NCBI GenBank assembly: GCA_017454525.1
Contig: JAFTCT010000086.1
Location: 1-36,240 of the forward strand
From: Clostridia bacterium
GTDB taxonomy: Bacteria; Bacillota; Clostridia; Oscillospirales; CAG-272
Direction: 5' to 3'
DNA: 36,240 nt
Of the stretch, positions 1 through 9,690 are shown piece by piece. Made by a program: the position numbers and the translations under genes. Every line of letters begins with the position of its first letter. Position 1 is the first letter of the stretch. The notes below the pieces were generated by a model. That model was not told the origin of the DNA. It was given only the letters and a program-made list of their open reading frames with translations, and made no database searches.

Positions 1-96
1 CCCCCGTCGACGTTTTGCTCCTCGGCTCACGCCTCGGGTTTGTCATATTGTTACACAATAAGCGTTCGCCTGTCCGGACAAAACCGCAAAAGTCGC

Positions 97-171
97 GCAA
101 AACGGACGGGATCCCGACCATCCGTTTTGCGGGGGCTGCTCATTTGCAGGCAAATGAAACAGCCCCTTTTT
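97..171. terminator. Two adjacent hairpins, putative terminator region
   Basis: The first hairpin pairs GCAAAACGGA (97-106) with TCCGTTTTGC (121-130) around an inner CGGGATCCCG palindrome. The second pairs GGGGCTG plus CATTTG (132-146) with CAAATG plus CAGCCCC (151-166) and is followed on the + strand by five T (167-171). It lies directly after the stop of the minus-strand symporter. The T-run faces the + direction, so it could also end a gene lying off the left edge. I see no gene in bases 1-170. Confidence 0.55.
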
Positions 172-1439
172 CAGCGCGTCTTCCGCGCGTTTTCCGTTCC
201 TCTGACGGTGCGCCGGTTGACGAAAAGATAGATGAGATTGATCAGCGTCATGCCGCATACCGCAAGATCGGACAGGGTCCAGAGCAGATCCTCGTCAATG
301 AAGCAGGCGCAGCAGGCGAAGAGGCAGAAAAGGATGCGCGCCGCCGCGACCGCCGCTTTGCGGCGCCGGCTGCGCCGGAACAGGAAGGAAACGAAGCTGT
401 CGAGATACACCGACCAGCAGAGAAGGGTCGCGAAGGCGAAGACAAAGAGCGCCAGCGTCAGGAGAACGCCGGAGGACCTGCCGAACACGCCTGAAAGCGC
501 GCGTCCGACCGCGCGCGTCGGCTCGTCTGCCGACGCGCCCGACAGAAGGAGGGTCAGTCCCGTCAGGGTACAGAGCAGCAGGGTATCGACCGCGACCTCC
601 CAGACGCCGAGTTTCCCCTGTCTTTCGGGGAGGGCGCTTGCGTGCGCGTGGGCGATCGGCGCCGTTCCGCAGCCCGCTTCGTTCGAGAGCAGTCCCCGGA
701 TCACGCCGAAGCGCAGGGCGCAGAACGCCGTCGCCGTGCATCCGCGCGCCGCCGTTTCAAAGCCGAAGGCACCCCGGAAGATCTCAAAGAGCGCGGAGGG
801 GATGCCCTGCGCGCCGCGCGCGATCACCGCGAGGCACATTCCGACGTAGAGAAAGGACATGGCGGGCACGAGCACCGACGTCAGCGCAAAGAGCGTGTGT
901 TTTCCGCGCAGGATGAAGAAGAGCGCCGACAGTCCGAGCGACGCGGAGAAGAGAAGCGGCGGAAGGGGGAAGAAGAGACCCGCGGCGCGGCAGACCGCCG
1001 TCGCCTGAAGTCCCGAGCCGACGGTGAAGCCGGCAAGCAGTCCGAAGAGGGCAAAGAGGACCGCCGCGCCGGCGGGGCGCATATACACGGTCGGACCGAC
1101 CGGCGCGCCGGGATCGGACGCTGCGCGGCACTTTCTCATGAGGAGCACGATCTCCGCGTACTTCACCACCATTGCCGCAAGCGACGAGATCCACATCCAG
1201 AATAGCACGCCCGCGCCGCCCTTCATGACGGCGTCGGCGACGCCGGTGATATTGCCCACGCCGAGCGTGCCCGCCAGCGCCATCGTCACCGCCCTGAACG
1301 AGGAGGCGTTTCCGCCGCGCGCCCCTCCGGGAACGCGCCGGAAGGGATAACCTTTCAGGTAGAAAAGAAAAAAGAGCGCGCTCGCCGTCAGCGCCGCCGG
1401 AAGAACAAAAGAACAGAGAAAAGACAGTATTTTTTCCAC
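171..1439 (-). CDS. AGCS-family sodium:alanine/glycine symporter
   Basis: This is a very hydrophobic 422-residue protein with about ten membrane segments, predicted to import a small neutral amino acid with Na+ across the cytoplasmic membrane. Family assignment rests on two AGCS signatures. Near residues 57-71 GTLGVGNITGVADAV is followed by a GG.G..FWMW.....M..KYAE pattern. At 245-264 there is GVIRGLLSNEAGCGTAPIAH, matching the family's G.KRGLFSNEAG.GSAP.A. I chose the GTG start at 1439 because GGGAGG (1448-1453) lies 8 nt upstream; an in-frame ATG at 1475 has no such site. It is slightly short for the family (usually 440-500 residues). It is transcribed divergently from groESL. The substrate cannot be fixed from sequence; alanine or glycine is the family default. 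Confidence 0.88.
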   Translation of the reverse strand: MEKILSFLCSFVLPAALTASALFFLFYLKGYPFRRVPGGARGGNASSFRAVTMALAGTLGVGNITGVADAVMKGGAGVLFWMWISSLAAMVVKYAEIVLLMRKCRAASDPGAPVGPTVYMRPAGAAVLFALFGLLAGFTVGSGLQATAVCRAAGLFFPLPPLLFSASLGLSALFFILRGKHTLFALTSVLVPAMSFLYVGMCLAVIARGAQGIPSALFEIFRGAFGFETAARGCTATAFCALRFGVIRGLLSNEAGCGTAPIAHAHASALPERQGKLGVWEVAVDTLLLCTLTGLTLLLSGASADEPTRAVGRALSGVFGRSSGVLLTLALFVFAFATLLCWSVYLDSFVSFLFRRSRRRKAAVAAARILFCLFACCACFIDEDLLWTLSDLAVCGMTLINLIYLFVNRRTVRGTENARKTR

Positions 1440-1584
1440 GGCAGCCGCCTCCCTTCGCCGGATTGTATGCGGCATTTTCCCGGCGTATGACCGGAAACGG
1501 CGCCGAAACGGCAGGATCCGACAGAAAATGTTAGCACTCGTCGAAAAAATAATGAAAAAAATTCAAAAAATTTCAAAAAACCCC

Positions 1585-1612
1585 TTGAAAAATTCGAAAC
1601 GTATGCTATAAT
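1585..1612 (+). promoter_or_regulatory. groESL sigma-A promoter
   Basis: A -35 box TTGAAA (1585-1590), a 16-bp spacer and a perfect -10 TATAAT (1607-1612) preceded by TG at 1604-1605 (extended -10). The expected start near 1619 lies just before the CIRCE operator, so bound HrcA would block initiation or clearance. Confidence 0.85.
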
Positions 1613-1623
1613 ATAGACAGTTT

Positions 1624-1984
<361 letters not shown>

Positions 1985-2002
1985 GCGCATAAGGAGGAAT
2001 GA

Positions 2003-3640
<1,638 letters not shown>

Positions 3641-3671
3641 TCGGCGCTTCGCCTTAACGGAATATTGTAAG

Positions 3672-3719
3672 AAAAAAGGGCTGTACGGAAAGCGTTTCGT
3701 TTTCTGTACAGCCCCTTTT
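3672..3719. terminator. Bidirectional terminator between groEL and the 488-aa gene
   Basis: GGGCTGTAC (3678-3686) pairs with GTACAGCCC (3706-3714). The stem extends inward through GGAAA/TTTTC pairs. It is flanked by AAAAAA on the left and CTTTT on the right, so both convergent transcripts gain a U-run. Confidence 0.9.
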
Positions 3720-3732
3720 GATCGCAGGGCGA

Positions 3733-5199
3733 TCAGCTCACCGTTTCATTGATCCGGTCAAGACGGATCTCCTTCACGAGTTCTTCGCCCGAGAAGGTAT
3801 AAAGCAGGTCCGGCTCACCGTAGGTATGCGTGAGGTCTGCAAAGAAGAGGCGCCCGTTAATCGAGATCTTCGTGAAATGATTATCGGTGTTCATTGAAAG
3901 ACTCACGCGATCCCCGGCGTAATTCACCACGCCTGTTTTGAGGACCGTCTCCTCCTTCGTTTCCGTGTCGATGAGCAGGATGGCGTTGTCGCGCACGGCG
4001 ACGAGTTTTCCGTTATGGAAGGTCGGCAGGTCGCAGGTCGAGCCGACGATGCGGGTCGTATGCGGGAAGGGCGCGTCGTCCTCGAACAGCAGCCGCCACT
4101 CTCCGTTCTCCAGTACCCGGAGCGCGGTTTTGTCGCTGAAGGCGGAAGTGAAATGATAGATCCTGCCGTCGATCAGCGCGCAGGCGCCGCCGTCGGGAAG
4201 CCCGTACGCGCGGATCTCGTTTTCTTTGAGGGAATAGTGTAAAAGCAGCCGCGCATAGTCGTCCTTCTCTTCGCCGGTCAGCCACACGCCGCTTTCATCG
4301 ACCTCAAAAAAAGAGGAGAGCGTGTTTCGAAGGTCGGTTTCACAGAGCTTTTCGACGGTCCCCGCCGTGGGATCGGCTTTGAAAATACAGATCGGCGCGT
4401 AGGTGTCGTTAAAGGAGCCGCCGTTCACTTTGTCGGTGCGCCGCACCGTGACCGCTTCTCCGCGGGCGCAGAAGTAGAGCGCGCCGTCGTAAAAGCACAT
4501 CCCGAGGATCGGAGAGTCGGAAATCAGATAGGGCGTGATCTTTCCGGTTTTCATATCGTATTCAAAGACGCCCGGTTTTTCAAGCGGATCGCCCGTTGCA
4601 AGACAACCGACGACGCCGCCCGAAAAATAGATTTTTTCGTTGTTCTCCGTGCCGTTCCGATACCAGCGGTGCAGGTATTCCCGCGAATCCTGACGTGATC
4701 CGGCAAAGCCGCCGTTTTCGATATCGAAGAGCGACGCGTTCGACCGGTACGCAAGACGTATCCCGCCGTCGATCTTAAGCGCGCGCAGCCCGACGGGCTC
4801 CAGTTCCGGTTCGCTCGCAAAATTCTGATCCAATTCCGCCGTACCGAAGTCTTTTTCGTCGTAGAAGCAAAAGCCCGACGCTTCTTTGGGGGAACCGACC
4901 GTTTCCTTCGTAGCCGCCGTTGACGGGACGGGCGTTTGAGGATCCGGCGCTTCGGGTTTTTTTGACAAGGCGATCCCGAGCGGGATCAGGATCGCGGCGA
5001 TCGCCAGGACCGCGGCAGCCGCGGCGATGAGCCGTTTCCGGACGAAAGAGCCCGTCGCGGCCGCTTTACCGCCGTTAATGCTTTTCTTTCCGGACAGAGC
5101 GTCTTCGGCGCACATCTTTTCACAGCGGTCCGAAAGGACCCTGTCGATCGCGTCGGAATCCATCTCAAAAAAAGCGTTTTTCATTTTGTTCTTTTTCAT
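3733..5199 (-). CDS. Single-pass membrane protein encoded with an ECF sigma factor; possible anti-sigma/sensor
   Basis: This 488-residue protein has a short N-terminal cytoplasmic part (residues 1-55), one hydrophobic segment (about 56-79), a Pro/Thr-rich linker (80-105) and a long beta-rich exterior domain (107-488). The exterior domain has repeated strand-turn units of the type seen in beta-propellers (for example DGALYFCARGE, NGKLVAVRDNA, NGRLFFADL). The ATG follows the TGA of the sigma gene with no gap (TGAATG), implying translational coupling. Bicistronic arrangement plus one membrane span suggests it holds or senses for the sigma factor, but I do not recognise a zinc-binding (ZAS) anti-sigma motif in the N-terminus. 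Function is inferred from context only. Confidence 0.8.
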   Translation of the reverse strand: MKKNKMKNAFFEMDSDAIDRVLSDRCEKMCAEDALSGKKSINGGKAAATGSFVRKRLIAAAAAVLAIAAILIPLGIALSKKPEAPDPQTPVPSTAATKETVGSPKEASGFCFYDEKDFGTAELDQNFASEPELEPVGLRALKIDGGIRLAYRSNASLFDIENGGFAGSRQDSREYLHRWYRNGTENNEKIYFSGGVVGCLATGDPLEKPGVFEYDMKTGKITPYLISDSPILGMCFYDGALYFCARGEAVTVRRTDKVNGGSFNDTYAPICIFKADPTAGTVEKLCETDLRNTLSSFFEVDESGVWLTGEEKDDYARLLLHYSLKENEIRAYGLPDGGACALIDGRIYHFTSAFSDKTALRVLENGEWRLLFEDDAPFPHTTRIVGSTCDLPTFHNGKLVAVRDNAILLIDTETKEETVLKTGVVNYAGDRVSLSMNTDNHFTKISINGRLFFADLTHTYGEPDLLYTFSGEELVKEIRLDRINETVS

Positions 5200-5781
5200 T
5201 CAGGATATGAACCCCTCTTTCTTCAGTTTGTCTTTCAGGTCGCGCCTGATCCCGGCAAGCTCCGAAAAAACCGTCCGCTCGCTGATATTCAGCAGCTTTG
5301 CGATGTTCGGAACGCTGTCGAAACAGAAGTATCTGCAAACGAAAATGAAACGGCGGCGCTTGCCAAGCGACGAGATAAAGCCGTTCAGGCAGTCCTTCAG
5401 AAGACGGTCGTCAAACTCCTTTTCAACGTCCGACGGATCCTGCAGATAATCGATCAGATCGTCGATCGGGCTGACAAGTTCTTCCGGCACCCGCTTTTTG
5501 CCGCTTTTCCCGGCGACGCGGTTGAGCGCGATATTGCGCACGATCCGTGTGATATACGCCTTGAAATTCTCCGGGCGATCGGGCGGGATATGCGCCCACA
5601 GAAGATTCAGCGCGTCGTTCACGCATTCCTTCGCGTCCTCTTCGCTGCCGGTGATATTCAGAGCGGTCACAAACAAATACCGCCCGTACTTTTTTTCCGT
5701 GATCGCGATCGCCTGTTCGTCGCGCGCCCGGAACAGGTCTTCGATCCCGACGTCGGAAATCTGCCGCCGATCCTTCTCCAT
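5200..5781 (-). CDS. ECF-type RNA polymerase sigma factor (193 aa)
   Basis: This 193-residue protein is predicted to direct RNA polymerase to a specific promoter set. Region 2 is visible at about 45-95 (SEEDAKECVNDALNLLWAHI, then FKAYITRIVRNIALNR). Region 4 is near 135-190 (SLGKRRRFIFVCRYF, then IAKLLNISERTVFSELAGIR, a helix-turn-helix). The start ATG has AAAGGAA about 9 nt upstream. It is first gene of a pair with the 488-aa membrane protein and has a consensus-like promoter (5867-5895). It is a paralogue, at family level, of the sigma factor at 9044-9607, with a similar length and the same order relative to its membrane partner. Confidence 0.9.
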   Translation of the reverse strand: MEKDRRQISDVGIEDLFRARDEQAIAITEKKYGRYLFVTALNITGSEEDAKECVNDALNLLWAHIPPDRPENFKAYITRIVRNIALNRVAGKSGKKRVPEELVSPIDDLIDYLQDPSDVEKEFDDRLLKDCLNGFISSLGKRRRFIFVCRYFCFDSVPNIAKLLNISERTVFSELAGIRRDLKDKLKKEGFIS

Positions 5782-5866
5782 TTTCTTTGTTCCTTTCGTT
5801 TGCGCCCTTCACCTATAAAGACAAAAAAACGGTGTCTACCCTGCAGTCGTTCTTTGTGTTTTTTTC

Positions 5867-5895
5867 ATTATACCGCCGTCGCGGGAAAAATGCAA
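5867..5895 (-). promoter_or_regulatory. Promoter of the 193-aa sigma factor operon
   Basis: On the minus strand TTGCAT (5890-5895), 17 bp, TATAAT (5867-5872). This is a good housekeeping-type promoter, 86 bp upstream of the sigma-factor ATG. The remaining bases up to 5927 show nothing else. Confidence 0.75.
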
Positions 5896-5927
5896 GACTT
5901 ACCTTCGCGCCCGGACGCGCCGAACCG

Positions 5928-5973
5928 AAAATCCCCCGCCGACCGTTTTTCTCCGCGGTCGGCGGGGGATTTT
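5928..5973. terminator. Strong hairpin after the truncated sensor gene
   Basis: A perfect 18-bp stem pairs AAAATCCCCCGCCGACCG (5928-5945) with its complement (5956-5973), with a 10-base loop. The stem begins and ends in A/T runs, so it can act as an intrinsic terminator in either direction. It lies between the broken gene ending at 6008 and the promoter of the sigma operon. Confidence 0.85.
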
Positions 5974-6007
5974 CTGCGGGTTTGTCGGGCGCGCGTTTTT
6001 CACGCGG

Positions 6008-6660
6008 TCATTCCGTGAGGATAAATACCGCGCCGTCTTTGACGGGACCGTCGCGAAGGTATGAGATCAGTTCTCTTGATTTGACAAGCGAGTATTTCAG
6101 ACCGCCGTCGTCAAGGATCTCAAAGACGAACGGCCCCAAATACAGATACCCGTCCTTTACGCGATAGGATCCGCCGATTAAAACGCTCGATGTTAAGCTG
6201 GTGGGGAAGGAATAGGTGCGGTTTTCGTTCAATCTGAAGGCGCTGTACTCCCCGCTTCCGCTTCTGCGGTAGACGCCTGCTTTCAGGATCTGTCCGTCGT
6301 CGTCCTCCCGCCGGATCACGGTCCTCTCAAGATGCTCGAGAAGCGTGGCAGCATAGATCGCGAGTTTGCCGGGATCGCCGTTTTCCGACTCTTTTTCGGC
6401 TTTTTCAATGAACGCCTTCACGGAATCCGCGGCGTCGGCGCGTTCGTACAGGACCCTGACGCCGTCAAAAACGTTTTCCAGCAGCCGGAAACCGTCGTCG
6501 ACGCTGATGCTTGAGGCGTAAACGTTTATGAAAAACGGGCAGGTCACGATCGTTTCGACGAGCGCCGGGGTCGTCATACTCTCGAGGACCGGACGCGGCA
6601 CGCTGCAGGCGCTCGTTCTGTCGGCGACCGACATCTCTTTCCATTCTTCGTCCTCCTGCG
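6008..6660 (-). pseudogene. 5'-truncated paralogue of the 437-aa LRR sensor protein
   Basis: The last roughly 215 codons match the C-terminal domain of the 437-aa protein at 7734-9047. Shared landmarks are [34 protein letters not shown], and DDGQILKAGVYRRSGSG against DDGQTLRAGVYRRSGSG. Identity by eye is around 40%. The N-terminal cytoplasmic part, membrane span and LRR segment are missing. Upstream of about 6660 the frame stays open only because it reads antisense through groEL sequence, so the apparent ATG at 6769 is spurious. There is no native start, no Shine-Dalgarno site and no companion sigma gene. I call it a remnant created by the same deletion that truncated the neighbouring groEL copy. 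Confidence 0.85.
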
Positions 6661-7484
6661 TCGCCGTCAAGGCGCCGGGCTTCGGAGACCGCAGAAAAGA
6701 AATGCTCCGAGACATCGCGACGCTGACCGGCGCCGAAGTCATCACGAGCGAGCTCGGTCTGGAACTCAAGGACGCTACGATGGCGCAGCTCGGCAGAGCC
6801 GATCAGGTCAAGGTCGACAAGGAGAACACCACGATCGTCGGCGGCAAGGGCGATCCCGAAGAGATCAAAGCGCGCATCGGACAGATCCGCGCCAATATCG
6901 CGACCACCACGTCGGATTTCGACAGAGAGAAGCTGCAGGAGCGTCTCGCCAAGATGGCGGGCGGCGTTGCGGTCATCAAGGTCGGCGCCGCGACCGAAGT
7001 CGAGATGAAGGAAAAGAAGATGCGCATTGAAGACGCGCTCAACGCGACCAGGGTCGCCGTGGAGGAAGGCATCGTCGCGGGCGGCGGCGTTGCGTACCTC
7101 AACGTCATCAAGGACGTCGAAGCGCTTCTGAAGACCACGACCGGCGATGAGAAGACCGGCGTCGCGCTCGTGCTGAAAGCGCTCGAAGCGCCGGTACGCC
7201 AGATCGCCGAGAACGCCGGATTTGAGGGCTCGGTCATCGTCAACAAGATCATGACGTCGGGCAAGAAGAATTACGGCTTCGACGCCGCGACCGAGAAGTA
7301 CGTCGATATGCTGACCGCCGGGATCGTCGATCCCGCCAAGGTCACGAGATGCGCGCTGCAGAACGCCGCGTCCATCGCTTCGACGGTCCTGACCACCGAA
7401 GCGGTCGTCGCCGACAAGCCCGAACCGCCGAAGGCGGATCCCGCCGGTGCGGCCGGCATGGGCGGCATGGGCGGAATGTACTGA
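6655..7484 (+). pseudogene. 3' half of a second groEL (N-terminus deleted)
   Basis: From the shared CCTGCGTCGCCGTCAA at 6655 to the GGMGGMY stop at 7484, this matches groEL codons 271-544, with roughly nine amino-acid changes and one extra Ala codon near the end. Residues 1-270, with the first equatorial segment, the ATP site and most of the apical domain, are absent. The open frame reaching back to 6528 runs antisense through the broken sensor gene and has no ribosome site. There is no stop or frameshift inside, and most changes are conservative (Ser to Thr, Arg to Lys, Ile to Val). This suggests that the copy was under selection until a recent truncation. It cannot fold as a working chaperonin subunit. 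Confidence 0.93.
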
Positions 7485-7493
7485 GCGAGCGCG

Positions 7494-7521
7494 AAGTAAA
7501 AAGTAAAAGTGAACAGTGAAT
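7494..7521 (+). repeat. Four tandem degenerate heptamers
   Basis: AAGTAAA, AAGTAAA, AGTGAAC and AGTGAAT occupy consecutive 7-bp slots directly after the groEL fragment. This resembles the short tandem heptamer repeats seen between genes in several bacterial groups. The copy number is too small for certainty. Confidence 0.45.
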
Positions 7522-7532
7522 AAGTTCGGAAC

Positions 7533-7729
7533 AAAACCGCCCGAGACGGTTTTGGGAACGATCATATGAAAAATGGGAGGAACTTTTCGGGAAAAGGTTC
7601 CTCCCAAACCTTTTTCAAAAGCTTTTGTACGGTCGACCTTTGCGTTTTTAATGCGCTTTCGGATAATCGATCTCCCCGGCAAACCGTTTTACGGTTTGCC
7701 GGGGAGATCGATTATCGCGTTGTTTTTTT
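7533..7729. terminator. Three successive hairpins between groEL fragment and 437-aa gene
   Basis: First, AAAACCG (7533-7539) pairs with CGGTTTT (7547-7553). Second, GGGAGGAAC plus TTTTC (7575-7588) pairs with GAAAAG plus GTTCCTCCC (7591-7605), followed by AAACCTTTTT. Third, a perfect 25-bp stem (7662-7686 with 7692-7716) has a loop of five bases and is followed by seven or more T at 7723-7729. The second and third look like intrinsic terminators. The third lies between the convergent groEL fragment and sensor gene and is unusually long. These hairpins and the heptamers account for the 249-bp gene-free gap. Confidence 0.75.
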
Positions 7730-7733
7730 CGGT

Positions 7734-9047
7734 TTACGGTCCTTCGTAGACGTACAGCGTGCCGTCCGGGATCGGGAAAGTCGGTTCAATATCGACGGAT
7801 ATACCGCCGTTTCCGTAACGGGCGCGTGCCCATTCTCCCGATTTTTCTTCGGAAAACATAAGATCGCCGTTTTCAAGGATCTTAAAAACAAAACCGCTGC
7901 GGAAATAGAGGAAACCTTCTTTGACGCTGTATTCGCCCGTCATCAGCAACGAGGAAAGAGCATTGGAACCCGTCGAATAGGTGCGGTCTTCGTACAGCCG
8001 CAGGGCGGGATAATCGCCGCTGCCGCTTCTTCTGTAAACGCCGGCGCGGAGCGTTTGTCCGTCGTCCGACGTTTGCTCTGTCTGCACCGTCAGAACGTGC
8101 GCAAGAAGCGTTTTCGCAAATTCTGAATAAAGGGAAAACGATCCGTCTTCCGTTTGGCTTTCTCTGGACTCTATATACTTCCGAAGGCACGCTTCGGCGT
8201 CCTGGCGCTCAGACAGGACCGTCACGCCGTCGAAATACCTGCCGATCGCTTCAAGGCCCGCTTCGGTACTGCCTGTCGCTGTTACGTAGACGTCGACGAA
8301 GAAGGGATAGGTCACGACCGTTACGATCAGCGCGTTCGTTGTCATGCTTTCGAGGATCGGCCTTGATACCCGGCAGACTTCTCTGCGCGAGGGCAGCGAA
8401 AGCGCTTTCCATTCATCGCTTCCCGGCGTTACCGGATATACGTAGGGTTCGTCCGTTGTCGGCAAAAACGGGTCGTAGAGAACTTCGACGTCGTGCGGAA
8501 GATCTTTTTCTTCCTTCCCGTCGAAAGCCGAATGCCAGGCGCTCTCGCTTCCGGAATAGCAGAGGGCTTTCAGCGTCGCGCATCCTGAAAAGGCGTTCGG
8601 TGCGATCACGGTCACCGAAGAGGGGATATAGAAGTATTCTGCCGTCGCCCCCGAAAGCGCGTTTTCTCCAATCTCTGTGACAGGCAGACCGTTGACCGTT
8701 TCGAACAGGATGACGTTCGAACCGGGTGTTTTTCCCACTTCGGTCAGCGTATAGGAAGCACTGTCCGGATTGCGCGAAAAGGTCATGCCGCCGAGCGTCA
8801 CGGATCCCGACGCGGCGGGGCCCTCCGCCGTTACGGGATCTTCCGTCGGCGGCGCTTCGTTTTTCTTTGCCAGCATCGGGATCAGTACCGCGCAAAGAAG
8901 CGTCAATGCGAGCGCCGCCGCGATCAGAACGATCGCAGTCTTCTTTCCCGACGGGAGGCGGGCGGGCGATGCGGGAGGCGCCGCCGCTTCGCGGATCAGC
9001 GCGTCGTCAACGTCGGTCAGCGCTTCAAAGTATTTGTTTTCTTTCAT
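7734..9047 (-). CDS. Membrane-anchored BspA-type LRR protein encoded with an ECF sigma factor
   Basis: This 437-residue protein has a cytoplasmic N-terminus (1-36), one membrane span (about 37-59) and an acidic linker (60-80). A short BspA-like leucine-rich segment (LRR_5 type, about 98-165) contains GLPVTEIGENAL and IPSSVTVIAPNAFSGCATLK. The extracytoplasmic C-terminal domain (about 210-437) is one I cannot name. That domain recurs in the truncated gene at 6008. The start ATG overlaps the sigma-factor TGA by 4 bp (ATGA), so the two are translationally coupled. By position it is probably the regulator or sensor for the sigma factor; LRR_5 segments often bind proteins or surfaces. No classical anti-sigma motif is visible. 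Confidence 0.82.
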   Translation of the reverse strand: MKENKYFEALTDVDDALIREAAAPPASPARLPSGKKTAIVLIAAALALTLLCAVLIPMLAKKNEAPPTEDPVTAEGPAASGSVTLGGMTFSRNPDSASYTLTEVGKTPGSNVILFETVNGLPVTEIGENALSGATAEYFYIPSSVTVIAPNAFSGCATLKALCYSGSESAWHSAFDGKEEKDLPHDVEVLYDPFLPTTDEPYVYPVTPGSDEWKALSLPSRREVCRVSRPILESMTTNALIVTVVTYPFFVDVYVTATGSTEAGLEAIGRYFDGVTVLSERQDAEACLRKYIESRESQTEDGSFSLYSEFAKTLLAHVLTVQTEQTSDDGQTLRAGVYRRSGSGDYPALRLYEDRTYSTGSNALSSLLMTGEYSVKEGFLYFRSGFVFKILENGDLMFSEEKSGEWARARYGNGGISVDIEPTFPIPDGTLYVYEGP

Positions 9048-9607
9048 ATCTCGTAACCTTCCTTCTTCAGATAGTCGCGCAGTTTTTCGCGCGTGCGCAG
9101 CAGTTTCATCTTGACGCCGCTTTTGGACAGTCCATACGCACGACGGATCGCATCGAGAGCGTCGCCGTACCAGTACCTGCGCAGGAAAACCGCGCGTTCG
9201 GTTTCGGGAAGCGTGAAAAGGAATTCCGAGATCTTTTTCGAGAGTTCCGCGCCGTAAAAGGTTTCTTCGACAGTTTCGGGGGACGGGATCGTCTCATCGA
9301 ATTCTTCAAGCGCTTCGACGATCCCGCGGCGCTTTTGCCTGGCGCCGTGCCTGATGCGGTCGATCGCCGCGCGGCGGGTCAGTTTTCCCAGGTACGTCGC
9401 AAGGTCCTGCGGCTTTTGCGGCGGAATGCTGTTCCACGCGGCGAGCCAGACGTCGTTGATACACTCTTCGGCGTCGCGTTCGTCCGAAAGAAAAGCCGCG
9501 GCGGTTTTGCGGCAATAAGCGGCGTAGTGTTTTTTCAACTCGTCAAGTGCCGTTTCGTCGCGCGCAAAAAGCATCTCTACGATCGAAGCGTCGCGTCCGG
9601 TCTCCAA
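9044..9607 (-). CDS. ECF-type RNA polymerase sigma factor (about 187 aa)
   Basis: Region 2 is seen in RDAEECINDVWLAAWNSIP and LATYLGKLTRRAAIDRIRHG. Region 4 follows as LPETERAVFLRRYWYGDAL and RRAYGLSKSGVKMKLLRTR, a helix-turn-helix. The longest frame opens with GTG at 9616, but the ribosome site GGGAGG (9618-9623) would then be only one base away. The TTG at 9607, about 10 nt from it, fits better and gives 187 residues. It is the first gene of a coupled pair with the 437-aa membrane protein. Upstream there is a TATAAG-like -10 but no convincing -35, which would suit a regulated or self-activated promoter. Confidence 0.88.
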   Translation of the reverse strand: METGRDASIVEMLFARDETALDELKKHYAAYCRKTAAAFLSDERDAEECINDVWLAAWNSIPPQKPQDLATYLGKLTRRAAIDRIRHGARQKRRGIVEALEEFDETIPSPETVEETFYGAELSKKISEFLFTLPETERAVFLRRYWYGDALDAIRRAYGLSKSGVKMKLLRTREKLRDYLKKEGYEI

Positions 9608-9690
9608 ATTCTTCACTCCTCCCGTGTTTTTGGTTGTATGGCGCCTACGTCCTTATACTCGACGAATTGTTGAACAGGTCACATGTATGA

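Noticed and set aside
5817-5837. AGACA/TGTCT repeat in the sigma-factor leader as an operator
   Set aside because: Only five base pairs around an A-rich loop, which is too weak to call.
6528-6654. Reading the groEL fragment as a full gene starting at 6528
   Set aside because: The extra codons are antisense to the broken sensor gene, and the ATP-binding half of GroEL is missing.
6465-7682. 405-codon minus-strand open frame across the groEL fragment
   Set aside because: It is the antisense shadow of groEL sequence. GC-rich codons leave the opposite frames open, it has no ribosome site and its composition (Arg/Asp/His-rich) is that of a shadow.
8726-9673. 315-codon plus-strand open frame opposite the second sigma/sensor pair
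   Set aside because: It lies antisense to two recognisable genes and shows no family motif.
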